The notes beneath the pieces were generated by a model. It saw only the letters and a list, made by a program, of their open reading frames with translations. It was not told the DNA's origin and did not search any database. A DNA stretch of 64,000 nucleotides from Agrobacterium tumefaciens. GTDB lineage: Bacteria; Pseudomonadota; Alphaproteobacteria; Rhizobiales; Rhizobiaceae. A program made the translations under genes and the position numbers. The first letter of the stretch is position 1; each line of letters opens with the position of its first letter. Location: assembly GCF_000834635.1 (NCBI RefSeq), contig NZ_JXQV01000021.1, positions 56,445 to 120,444 on the forward strand. The letters are read 5' to 3'. Shown in pieces: positions 43,087 to 51,007 of this stretch.

Positions 43087-43310
43087 TCACCCTGAGTCGC
43101 GGATCAGGTTGGCCAGCACGTCTACAGGCGTTGGTCGCAGGGAGGATATGCCCATCACCAGCCCGAGTGGAACGAGCCTTTCGCCCCCTTCAGCCAAATG
43201 CAGGCGCACGATGGTGCCCTTCTCCAATTCATCCTTGATGAGGTGATAGGGCAGCAGGCCATGGCAAAGGCCACTCTTGACCGCGCCGATGGGGCCGGCG
43301 CGGTATCGCC
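43087..43310 (-). pseudogene. 3'-terminal fragment of a LysR-family regulator gene
   Basis: The last about 70 codons of an open frame read GAVKSGLCHGLLPYHLIKDELEKG, IVRLHLAEGG, LVPLGLVMGISSLRPTPV and DVLANLIRDSG. That is the closing part of a LysR effector domain: the G-x-G-x-LP-x2L motif and the last strand and helix. No helix-turn-helix or first effector half is found upstream on that strand, where a TetR gene begins instead. The gene was cut by deletion or insertion. Confidence 0.7.
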
Positions 43311-43354
43311 TAGCGTGCCGAAACGCACAAAAATTGTTGCGTCTTGGGGCATAA

Positions 43355-44032
43355 ATGGGCATTCTGTTGGGGATGGTATGCACTAAAGTCAACAGCCCAG
43401 CTTCGCGCGCGGGTCGCCCTCTTGTTTTGACGCCACATGAGCGTCGCGCACGCATTCTCACTTGCGCTGAAGCATTGTTTATAGAACTGGGATACGAAAA
43501 CACGTCGATGGTGCGCATTGCGCAGTGCGCCGGCATGTCGAAGCGCACACTTTATGAGGCTTTTCCCGACAAGCGCGAAATTTTTACCGCCGTGGTCAAT
43601 TTTCGCGACGGCGTGCCTGACCTGCCGCCGATCGCTGATGACGATGACCCCCGTCGCATCTTGTGTGACACTTTGACCTTTATCGCGCATTTCATTCTTG
43701 AACCGCGACGGATCGCCTTGGCGCGGCTTGCCATAGCGGAAGCTCGAAGCTTGCCAGACGTGACCCACGATTTTTTTGAGAACGCCTATGACGTGATGAC
43801 AGATCTGGTTGCGGGCCGCCTCGAACTTCTGATCGGGCGCAAGCAGATATCGATCACTGGCACGCCGCACTCTGTTGCGGACCTGCTCTTGGGAGCAACG
43901 CTGGGCGATGCTCTCGTTCGCTATCTGGGTTTCCCGGACAAGGCTGCGGACTTGCAGAGAGAAGAAACCGCGCGGAGAGCGGCGGCCGCTGTCGCCATGA
44001 TGGCCGGTGGTTTGGGGCTGCGAGACACTTGA
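43355..44032 (+). CDS. TetR-family transcriptional regulator
   Basis: A 225-residue regulator. DNA-binding domain near residues 28-75: RRARILTCAEALFIELGYENTSM, RIAQCAGMSKRTLYEAFPDKREIF (each in part). The C-terminal part, with DDPRRILCDTLTFIAHFIL and LVAGRLELLIGRKQ, resembles the AefR/TetR_C group. ATG 43355 is the likely start; 43373 is possible. It starts just beyond a LysR remnant and ends before a strong hairpin, so it is probably monocistronic. The target is not evident; pcaD or the convergent hydrolase at 44159 are candidates. Confidence 0.83.
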   Translation: MGILLGMVCTKVNSPASRAGRPLVLTPHERRARILTCAEALFIELGYENTSMVRIAQCAGMSKRTLYEAFPDKREIFTAVVNFRDGVPDLPPIADDDDPRRILCDTLTFIAHFILEPRRIALARLAIAEARSLPDVTHDFFENAYDVMTDLVAGRLELLIGRKQISITGTPHSVADLLLGATLGDALVRYLGFPDKAADLQREETARRAAAAVAMMAGGLGLRDT

Positions 44033-44114
44033 TCGCAAGTCGGGTAACGCCCGATGCTAGCTTTGAAAGCGGCTTCCGCAGCCGCACTGCTTCTCGTTAT
44101 TCGAGAATAGCGTT

Positions 44115-44140
44115 CGGCCCCCGCCACTTGGCAGGGGCCG
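44115..44140 (+). terminator. Hairpin terminator between convergent TetR and hydrolase genes
   Basis: CGGCCCCCGCC-ACTT-GGCAGGGGCCG forms an 11-base stem with one mismatch, then TTATT. It lies 82 bases after the TetR stop and 18 bases beyond the end of the convergent hydrolase gene, so it could serve both strands. Confidence 0.6.
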
Positions 44141-44158
44141 TTATTGCGATGGCACGGT

Positions 44159-45061
44159 TTAGTTAGACGAGCCAGCGACACCGAGCTTCTTGACGAGCCA
44201 TTTGATGCAACGGTCCATGATTTCGGGATAATGCTCCACAAGAATGCCGTAGTGCTGGCCGGGATACTCCACGAGTTCCTTGTCGGAGGTTACCATTTCG
44301 TACAGCTTGCGCGCATCATCGACCGGCGCGACCGTGTCTTCAGACGCCAGAATGAGCAATAGCGGTGCTGTGATGCGCGCGGCATAGGCCGGTGTTTCCA
44401 TTTCGAACAGGCAATCGAAAGAGGCGATGGCCAGTTCATTCTGGAAACTTGGGATATCCTGATAGTGCTTGGTGAATTTGATGCCTTCAGGATTGGTGAA
44501 CATGACGGGAGGACCGTCAGGAGTCTGTTCGCCGGACACCGTGATTCTGACGGGCGCCGCACCTCGGAATTGCGCTTCGCGGTCAGCATAGACAGCATCT
44601 TCCAGTTGCTTCAGCTCATCTGCAGCAAAAAGTGTGCGTGCTGAATAGCCTGAAACCGGCGGAACAAGAGAAACGACAGCACTGACACGACGATCCGTTC
44701 CCGCAACGAACAGGGAAATCTGACCGCCAAGGCTTATTCCCCACAGTCCGATGCGAGTTTCATCGATATCGGCGCGTGCTGAAAGGTGAGTGATGACGTG
44801 GCGCAGATCGCGACCGAACTGCCATGGATCAGCGAGCTGACGGGGTTCGCCGCCGCTGAGGCCGTAGTGGCGGTGATCGTAGAACAGAACGGCAAGCCCG
44901 GCATCGGTATAATATGGGGCCTCGCGGTAAATACCTTCCGCCACGCTGCCAATTCCCGAATGCGCGATAACGACCGGAAGAGGGCCTTTTGCATTTTCTG
45001 GCAGGTAAAGGCGGCCACGCAAGGTGACATCGGCTAATTCAAACTCAAGATCTTCGTACAT
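44159..45061 (-). CDS. Alpha/beta hydrolase (dienelactone-hydrolase/peptidase S9-like)
   Basis: Cytoplasmic hydrolase of 300 residues. Nucleophile Ser110 in LWGISLGGQ; the region VVIAHSGIGSVAEGIYREAPYY contains the oxyanion loop; FYDHRHYGLSGGEPRQ near 60; a late acid in ASEDTVAPVD near 245 and His in PGQHYGILVEH near 270. It starts with DLEFELADVTLRGRLYLPE, the pattern of DUF1100/X-Pro-type hydrolases. The substrate is unknown. No signal peptide. A 275-base gap upstream on its strand holds its promoter and no other gene I can see. Confidence 0.8.
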   Translation of the reverse strand: MYEDLEFELADVTLRGRLYLPENAKGPLPVVIAHSGIGSVAEGIYREAPYYTDAGLAVLFYDHRHYGLSGGEPRQLADPWQFGRDLRHVITHLSARADIDETRIGLWGISLGGQISLFVAGTDRRVSAVVSLVPPVSGYSARTLFAADELKQLEDAVYADREAQFRGAAPVRITVSGEQTPDGPPVMFTNPEGIKFTKHYQDIPSFQNELAIASFDCLFEMETPAYAARITAPLLLILASEDTVAPVDDARKLYEMVTSDKELVEYPGQHYGILVEHYPEIMDRCIKWLVKKLGVAGSSN

Positions 45062-45336
45062 GGTCTTCTCCCGTTGTGAATGTCTGCCCCCTGGGCGATC
45101 TCCTCACCGCACGACTGGCACAAGCAATTAGAAAACACCTTGGTTTCCAAATGTCAACGGGCGGTTTTTAAAACGTCAAAAAGTCGCGTCACCCACCATC
45201 GGCGGGCGATACGGTGAGGTATTCGGTTCACAGTTGAGGATTGTCTGGCAATTTCAGCGTTTGCGTTCAGACCGCTGGCTCTGCGACAGCTACGTAGATT
45301 CGACGTGGTCTGAGGTCGTGTGGTGCGCGAGGTTAC

Positions 45337-46281
45337 TCAGTGCGTCTTGGGTCGCAATCCGGGCACGAAAGGCGACATTGCCAGGTTGGCCTCATCGATC
45401 ACGATGTTGCGCACCCATTCGGCAGCCGGGTCGTTTGTCCCGCTCCCCGACCACTGGATTGACTCCGTAAACCGTTGAAGGGGTATCGGAAATTCCAGTA
45501 TCTTCAACGGCAATGTTTCGGCCGCTTGCACCGCCAGGCGCTCGCACATTGTGCCGATACGGTTCGTTCCCACAACGAAGTGCGGAATCAGCGCGAAATT
45601 TGGCACCGCCACCTCGATCCGCCGCTGCAAGCCATGTTCGAGCATCAGGAAGGCTTCGATAGAACGCTTGTGCGATCTTCCGAATTGCGTTGCGACATGA
45701 CCCATGGACATGAACTGGTCAAAGGACAGAGAATCGTCAATTTCCGTGTTGGTCTGGCAGGCGACGGCCACCAATCGATCTTCAAAAAGCGGTGACTTCG
45801 GAGAGGCAGAGGAGAGGAAAACATCCGGAAAGATCAGGAAGTCGACATCGCCGCGGCGGAGGAGTTCATCAGGATTGTCATCGAATGAAACCAGATCGAA
45901 GGTGATGCGTGGCGCGATCTTGCTGATGCGCGCCACAACGCGGCAAAACAGCATGAGCATCGCATAATCGGACACAGCAACGCGGAAACATCTTTCCGAT
46001 AGCGAGGGATCGAATAGCTCACGGGATGCCAGCATATCCCTTATCTGCATCAAGGCGCCGCGAATAGGTGTTGCGATGGTTTCGGAAAAAGGTGTGGGAA
46101 CCATGCGGCGCCCCTGCATGGTGAATAACTCATCCCCAAAATAGGCGCGCAGCCGTGACAGTGCCGCACTCATGGCGGGCTGGCTGAGGTTGAGTTTTTT
46201 CGCTGCGACCGTGAGATTGCGTTCCGTGAGAAGTTCATCGAGTGCGACCAGCAGGTTCAGATCAAGACCTTGGAACCGCAT
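45337..46281 (-). CDS. NodD-like LysR-family regulator
   Basis: A 314-residue LysR protein whose N-terminus, MRFQGLDLNLLVALDELLTE, NLTVAAKKLNLSQPAMSAAL and SRLRAYFGDELFTMQGRRMV, follows the nodulation regulator NodD almost position by position. The length also fits NodD. Start ATG 46281 has GGAGGAG just upstream. No nod genes are in the window, so it probably answers another aromatic or flavonoid-like signal. It is divergent from an MFS transporter. A perfect palindrome containing ATC-N9-GAT, the NodD-box core, lies 27-45 bases before its start. Confidence 0.87.
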   Translation of the reverse strand: MRFQGLDLNLLVALDELLTERNLTVAAKKLNLSQPAMSAALSRLRAYFGDELFTMQGRRMVPTPFSETIATPIRGALMQIRDMLASRELFDPSLSERCFRVAVSDYAMLMLFCRVVARISKIAPRITFDLVSFDDNPDELLRRGDVDFLIFPDVFLSSASPKSPLFEDRLVAVACQTNTEIDDSLSFDQFMSMGHVATQFGRSHKRSIEAFLMLEHGLQRRIEVAVPNFALIPHFVVGTNRIGTMCERLAVQAAETLPLKILEFPIPLQRFTESIQWSGSGTNDPAAEWVRNIVIDEANLAMSPFVPGLRPKTH

Positions 46282-46307
46282 TCTCCTCCTCCCCAGTCGG
46301 TGCAATT

Positions 46308-46326
46308 CCATCCATAGTATGGATGG
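46308..46326. promoter_or_regulatory. NodD-type operator: perfect 9-1-9 palindrome with ATC-N9-GAT core
   Basis: CCATCCATA-G-TATGGATGG. The ATC at 46310-46312 and GAT at 46322-46324 are nine bases apart, the spacing described for NodD half-sites. It is 27 bases upstream of the NodD-like start and in the divergent region shared with the MFS gene. Confidence 0.6.
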
Positions 46327-46763
46327 CTCCCATAAAAACAATCGATTTCTATCATGTCATAAAACCTGCTTAGCTCTTCGAGGAGTAGGAAAAAGACCCG
46401 GGAAACACGTGGGAGGACGGCACACAGGCTGCGATTTCAGCATGTTGATCGAAACATTTTTCGAAGTGCCTGATTTGGGTGGAGGCCACCCATTTCCAAG
46501 AAAAAGACGCGCTTGGAAAGAGGGCGGAGGTGGATCGAGATGATCCGCATGCGCTGAGCCGCGCGTTCGACGAAACCCGTTTCAAAGCCTTCGGGCTGCT
46601 TTACCGATCCGATGCACTGCCTGGAGGGGTGGGGGCTTCTGCGTTGCTGCACGCTGCATAAAGCGTGGTTCCGAAATCGATCTGAGATGAGGTTGGGTTT
46701 TCTAGGGGAATATTGGCCCATCGCTGGGAGGCGGTGGTTTATCATTTGGAGGAGGAAAAATTG
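46327..46763. other. 437-base intergenic region, no recognised gene
   Basis: Lies between the NodD-like gene and the MFS gene. It contains a 33-codon open frame from 46442 and, in another frame, a stretch with KAFGLLYRSDALPGG that looks faintly protein-like (about 46500-46660), but nothing I can assign. The MFS ribosome site GGAGGAGG is at its end. It could be a decayed gene or a long leader. Confidence 0.4.
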
Positions 46764-47948
46764 GTGAGAAAAGACAGCTTTCGCGGCATTGCCGCTCTCT
46801 ACGTAGGGCATGCTGCCGGAACGATCGATCTGGCGGCTCTGCCGCTATGGCTCGGGGCCTTGATGGCGCTCTATCATCTTGCGCCTGAGCAGGCAGGTAT
46901 GACCGTGTCCCTGTTCCTCGCGGGGATCGTTGTTGCAAGCGCGATTCTGGCACCGAGGTTTCATCAGTTGCCGCAGCGCTGGATAGCCGTCGGGGGCTTT
47001 GGCGCCTCTGCGATCTGCTTCATCTATGCCTCGCGCCTTTCCGTCGCCCCGGATAGTTTGAACGCTCTGCTTTTCATCCATGCGATAGCCGGTTTATGCA
47101 CGGGATCCGGGCTGTCGATGGTCCATGGCAGTATGGGCCGCACGAGCAATCCACACCGGCATTTTGGCCTTGCCAACGCGGTCATCGGCTTTCTGGTGAT
47201 CTTCATGTTTGCCGTCATGCCGGGCCAGATCGCGCAGCACGGCGGGCAAACCGTCTTCGTAGGCTTCGCGAGTGTTATGGCGGTGGCGGCTGTTGCAGCG
47301 CTGTTCTTCTTTCCGCAGAGCGTAGCCCAGACGGAACCGGTCGACAGCATCCACAAAGCTGACCGCGCACCCACACCCACAATCGTGTTTCTGATTATGG
47401 GGTCGGTCATGTGCCTCATGCTCAACCAGTCAATGGTCTTTGCCTTTGCTGAGCGTGTCGGTGCCATGCGCTCCTTTGATGCCGGACAGGTCCAGATGGT
47501 TTTCGTCGTGCTCGGCTTCGTCAATCTTCTCCCGGGTGTTTTGTCTGCTCTCCTGCAAAAACGCCTGCCGGCGATTGCGGTTGTCATGATTGGTCCGTTT
47601 CTTCAGGCGATTGTCGCTCTGGTCATGACGAATTCGCCCGCCTTCCTGCCTTTCGGTGCAGCCGTACTGCTTTTTCCCGCAGTCACCATCTTCACACACA
47701 CTTTCTTTTTTGGTCTGCTGTCACAGATCGATCCCTCGGGGCGTTCCGTTGCCGCAACGCCTGCCATGATGATGACAGGTTCAGCCATCGGTCCAGCCTT
47801 GGGCGGGAGCATCGTGGCGACGATAGGGTTTGGGGCCATCGGTTGGGCAGCGCTTGGTGTCTCGACCGTATCAATCATATTGATGCTGTTGGTGCAGCGC
47901 GAGCTGTCCCGGCAGAAGCAGACACAACGAACGGTCGCAGCAGTCTAG
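46764..47948 (+). CDS. MFS transporter
   Basis: Major-facilitator protein of 394 residues and about 12 helices. The GTG at 46764 follows GGAGGAGGAAAAATT and begins MRKDSFRGIAALYVGHAAG; a TTG one codon earlier is possible. Helices are regular (for example FLVIFMFAVMPG and VFLIMGSVMCLML), with the 6-6 break near residue 200 (SVAQTEPVDSIHKADRAPTP). The substrate is unknown. It lies upstream of the IclR gene and the carboxylase operon on the same strand, so it may import their substrate. Confidence 0.85.
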   Translation: MRKDSFRGIAALYVGHAAGTIDLAALPLWLGALMALYHLAPEQAGMTVSLFLAGIVVASAILAPRFHQLPQRWIAVGGFGASAICFIYASRLSVAPDSLNALLFIHAIAGLCTGSGLSMVHGSMGRTSNPHRHFGLANAVIGFLVIFMFAVMPGQIAQHGGQTVFVGFASVMAVAAVAALFFFPQSVAQTEPVDSIHKADRAPTPTIVFLIMGSVMCLMLNQSMVFAFAERVGAMRSFDAGQVQMVFVVLGFVNLLPGVLSALLQKRLPAIAVVMIGPFLQAIVALVMTNSPAFLPFGAAVLLFPAVTIFTHTFFFGLLSQIDPSGRSVAATPAMMMTGSAIGPALGGSIVATIGFGAIGWAALGVSTVSIILMLLVQRELSRQKQTQRTVAAV

Positions 47949-48013
47949 CAGGTTCCGAGGTGGCCATCAGAATGCAAACAGCAGCCAACATGACCGATTG
48001 CCACATTCCATTG

Positions 48014-48052
48014 ACCTACCCCAAAAAACAGCTCTTGTTTCCTGGGGTAGGT
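48014..48052. other. Long compound hairpin between MFS and IclR genes
   Basis: ACCTACCCCA (48014-48023) pairs with TGGGGTAGGT (48043-48052); inside, AAACA pairs with TGTTT around a GCTCT loop. No T run follows, so it may be a factor-bound or stability structure rather than a simple terminator, or an operator for the IclR protein starting at 48090. Confidence 0.45.
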
Positions 48053-48089
48053 GAGGACATGCGGTCTTATCAGACGGTGCTGACCTAAG

Positions 48090-48896
48090 ATGGAAAAGCA
48101 AGGCGTAAAATCCATCCGGGCTTTGGCGCGCGGAATCGAGGTTCTCCAACTGCTTCAGGCATCGGGCGGTATGAGCCTTGGCGATATTCATCGGGAGACC
48201 GGTCTGGCGAAAGCGACGCTGCTGCGTATTCTTCTCACGTTTCAGGAAGAAGGTCTGGTTTGGCAGCGAATCATCGATAAGGCCTATCTCGCCAGTTATT
48301 CATTGCAGCAGCGGGCGCGGTATCTCGATGATGTGTCGCATCTGGTCGAGGTTTCCTCGCCCGTTCTGGCTGATTTGACCAGCCGGATCGACTGGCCCTC
48401 CATTCTGGCTGTTGCCCGACTCGACCATATGGAGGTCATCGAAACCAACTCGCCCAAGTCCTACTTTCACCATATCCCGCTGGGACCCGTTGGGTTTCAG
48501 GTCAATATGCTGATGTCGGCGACTGGCAAGGCCTATCTTGCCCATTGTCCCGAGACCGAAAAGGCTGCGATCCTGACCCGTCTTCGTCACAGCCAACGGA
48601 TTGGAAACATAAACGCGCGGAATACGGCATGGGTCGACAAGGTTCTGGCAGAGACGAAAGCCCTGGGATACGGAATCAGAGATCCACGCTTCGGCGGAGA
48701 CTTCGATATTCCCCGGCGACAAAGCGATGACGGCCGCGATTCCATTGCCGTGCCGATCATGTCTGGCGAGCGCGTGTTCGGCTGCATCAATCTGACATGG
48801 ATTCAAAAGGTCGCGAACCGCAGACAGATCGTCGATGCACACTTGCCCGCGCTGCAGGAGGCAGCCCGGACTGTTGCGCTCAAGCTACAGGGCTGA
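48090..48896 (+). CDS. IclR-family transcriptional regulator
   Basis: A 268-residue regulator. N-terminal winged helix: VKSIRALARGIEVLQLLQAS, SLGDIHRETGLAKATLLRIL, FQEEGLVWQR (residues about 6-60). The effector domain follows, with VNMLMSATGKAYLAHC near 145, GYGIRDP near 200 and SIAVPIMSGERVFGCINLTW near 220, all IclR-type. It lies 289 bases before the carboxylase operon and is the obvious candidate to control it, probably through the palindrome at 48920-48940. IclR proteins commonly govern aromatic and ketone catabolism. Confidence 0.89.
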   Translation: MEKQGVKSIRALARGIEVLQLLQASGGMSLGDIHRETGLAKATLLRILLTFQEEGLVWQRIIDKAYLASYSLQQRARYLDDVSHLVEVSSPVLADLTSRIDWPSILAVARLDHMEVIETNSPKSYFHHIPLGPVGFQVNMLMSATGKAYLAHCPETEKAAILTRLRHSQRIGNINARNTAWVDKVLAETKALGYGIRDPRFGGDFDIPRRQSDDGRDSIAVPIMSGERVFGCINLTWIQKVANRRQIVDAHLPALQEAARTVALKLQG

Positions 48897-48919
48897 ATTG
48901 TGCCAGGCTGATAGCCCTC

Positions 48920-48940
48920 AGGTTTCACCTGGTGAAACCT
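48920..48940. promoter_or_regulatory. Perfect 10-1-10 palindrome, candidate IclR operator
   Basis: Arms AGGTTTCACC and GGTGAAACCT around a central T. It begins 24 bases after the IclR stop and lies about 245 bases before the carboxylase operon. No T run follows, which argues against a plain terminator. IclR-family sites are often palindromes of this length. Confidence 0.5.
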
Positions 48941-49061
48941 TCGCTTGTCGCGATTGATCGCATTTTATTGCCTGCGTAGATTACCAACGCAAACGAAAAC
49001 CGCTCGATCAACAAGCGGACTGATTTGTAAGCAATTGACCCAAAAGGGATTTTGGAGACTA

Positions 49062-49088
49062 CCGGTAGAGCGAGGAGGCTCGTACCGG
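49062..49088 (+). other. Leader hairpin upstream of carboxylase operon
   Basis: CCGGTA-GAGC-GAGGAG-GCTC-G-TACCGG folds into a ten-pair stem whose loop shows GAGGAG, a ribosome-site look-alike, about 97 bases before the first start codon at 49185. The rest of this 288-base gap shows no assignable gene. The structure may matter if transcription starts upstream of it. Confidence 0.4.
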
Positions 49089-49184
49089 CCTGCACTTCAG
49101 GCTGCGCGCAAGGAGTTGCGCCGCCCGGAACCGAAAGAGAGGTTTCGCAAAACTCCGCCGTCAGATTGGGAGGATTTCTGACAC

Positions 49185-50996
49185 ATGAACCCGACTTCAT
49201 CTATTTTTCCATTACCGTCGCAGATCGGAAGCGCCAAGGGCGCTGAGAAGGTGGACGGCATGTATCCGTATTTCACCAGCTTCCGTGCCGGTGATGACGA
49301 ACGCTTCTGGTTCTACAACAAGATGCATTTCCCAGAGCCGATGCCCGCCTTTGATGCGATCACCGCTGAAGGAGCCTATTCGGGTCTTGGCGCGATGACA
49401 ACGCGCATGTTTGCCATTCCCACGTCCAAGGGCATCGAGCACCGCATCGTCAATGGCCGTATTTACATATCGGCGAACTCTGTCACCGATCCGGAAGAAA
49501 TTGGTCGACGCGTTGGTGAGTTTGAAAAGCGTGCCTTCTTTTATTTCGGTAACTGGGAACGACTGTACGGCGAATGGCATACGCGGATGAAAGACCTGAT
49601 CGCGGCCATGGCGGCGATTGAGGTTCCGGGGCTTTATGAATTCGACGATGCAGAGTCCGTGCTTGGCGGCCGAGGCTATTCCGACGGCGCTTTGCTGCTG
49701 AAGAGTTACGACAAGGCGCTCGAAGACTATTTCATGATGTGGCAGTACCATTCGGAATTCCTGATCCTCGGATATGGCGCCTATCTGACCTTTTTCGAAT
49801 TCTGCAAGAAGGCCTTCCCCGAGATCGAAGACCGGACGATTGCAAACATGGTCGCCGGCGTCGATTCCCTCATGTTCAAGCCTGACGATGAACTCAAGGT
49901 ACTGGCCCGGCTCAGCGTCCAGTTGGGCCTTGATGATGTGCTCGCATCCGGCTGCACGCCGGAAGAAGTCCTGGCTGCCATGAAACAGCGCGGCGATGCT
50001 GGTGCACAATGGCTGACGAAATATGACGAGATCCGCGATCCCTGGTTCAACACCTCAAGCGGCGATGGCTTCTATCATCATCATCGAAGCTGGAATGATG
50101 ACCTGCGCATTCCTTTCTCCGCACTGGCAAATTATGTCGCCCAATTAAAGGCGGGCCATTCTCTGGAGCGGCCAACCGAGCAGCTGAAAGCGCAGCGTGA
50201 GCAAATCATCGGCGAGTACCGAAGCTATCTCGATACGGATCAGGATCGCGGCACCTTCGATCAGATGCTCGGGCTTGCACATATGGTTTTCCCCTATGTG
50301 GAAGATCACAAATTCTATTGCGAGCATTGGCTCACCAACGTGTTCTTTAACAAGATCCGCGAATTCGGTGCCTTGCTCTGCAAGAACGATCTGATCCAGG
50401 ATCAGGAGGATATCTTCCACCTCAATCGGGGAGAAATCCGTGAAGTGCTGTCCGACCTGCGTCTTACCTGGAGCGTCGGCGGCAAGCCTGCAGCCGGGGA
50501 GCGTTGGTCCGATATCATCGCAACCCGCAAGCAAGGCATGCTTGAGCTGGTTGACTGGGACGCGCCAGAAGCTCTCGGCCCCATTCCCGAGGCGATCAAT
50601 GACCCGATGGTGGTGATGCTCTGGGGTGTAACCACCAAGACAGTTCAGGCATGGCTGTCACGCACAGACTCCGACATGGAACTTTGCGGATTTGGTGCCT
50701 CGCCCGGCGTTGTCGAGGGCACGGCAAGAGTCATCCAGTCGGTCGCGGATATCAACAAACTGCAGGATGGCGACATCCTCGTATGTCCCGTCACAACGCC
50801 GAGTTGGGCGCCGATCTTCGGGCGCATCAAGGCAGCCGTGTCCGATATTGGCGGAACCATGTCTCATGCCGCCATCGTCGCGCGTGAATACGGTTTGCCT
50901 GCTGTTGTCGGCACGGGGAGTGGAACACGGCGGATCAAGGACGGCCAACGCATTCGCGTCGATGGCAGCACCGGTCGCGTGACCATTCTCAATTAA
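49185..50996 (+). CDS. PEP-synthase-like phosphohistidine subunit (phenylphosphate synthase protein 1 type)
   Basis: A 603-residue cytoplasmic protein ending in a swivelling phosphohistidine domain: ILVCPVTTPSWAPIF, then GGTMSHAAIVAREYGLPAVVG with the phosphorylatable His561. The long N-terminal part (about residues 30-480) has no ATP-grasp and is expected to hold the phosphoacceptor site. Size, domain order and His position match protein 1 (about 70 kDa, His569) of phenylphosphate synthase as I recall it. The ATP-grasp partner is the next gene, 11 bases on. It is first in a seven-gene operon with a biotin carboxylase, so the phosphorylated compound is probably the compound to be carboxylated. 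The ATG at 49185 follows GGGAGGA at some distance; Met codons near 49260 are alternatives. Confidence 0.8.
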   Translation: MNPTSSIFPLPSQIGSAKGAEKVDGMYPYFTSFRAGDDERFWFYNKMHFPEPMPAFDAITAEGAYSGLGAMTTRMFAIPTSKGIEHRIVNGRIYISANSVTDPEEIGRRVGEFEKRAFFYFGNWERLYGEWHTRMKDLIAAMAAIEVPGLYEFDDAESVLGGRGYSDGALLLKSYDKALEDYFMMWQYHSEFLILGYGAYLTFFEFCKKAFPEIEDRTIANMVAGVDSLMFKPDDELKVLARLSVQLGLDDVLASGCTPEEVLAAMKQRGDAGAQWLTKYDEIRDPWFNTSSGDGFYHHHRSWNDDLRIPFSALANYVAQLKAGHSLERPTEQLKAQREQIIGEYRSYLDTDQDRGTFDQMLGLAHMVFPYVEDHKFYCEHWLTNVFFNKIREFGALLCKNDLIQDQEDIFHLNRGEIREVLSDLRLTWSVGGKPAAGERWSDIIATRKQGMLELVDWDAPEALGPIPEAINDPMVVMLWGVTTKTVQAWLSRTDSDMELCGFGASPGVVEGTARVIQSVADINKLQDGDILVCPVTTPSWAPIFGRIKAAVSDIGGTMSHAAIVAREYGLPAVVGTGSGTRRIKDGQRIRVDGSTGRVTILN

Positions 50997-51007
50997 GGAA
51001 GAGTGCA

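Noticed and set aside
43311..43548. Upstream part of the minus-strand frame that contains the LysR tail
   Set aside because: It runs antisense through the TetR DNA-binding domain and has no LysR features; only the last about 70 codons are LysR-like.
46437..46811. 124-codon minus-strand frame upstream of the MFS gene
   Set aside because: Overlaps the MFS start and ribosome site in antisense and has no recognisable features.
48945..49181. 78-codon frame ending just before the carboxylase operon
   Set aside because: It reaches almost to the start of the first gene and could be a leader peptide, but it lacks a good ribosome site and its residues look like translated leader RNA structure.
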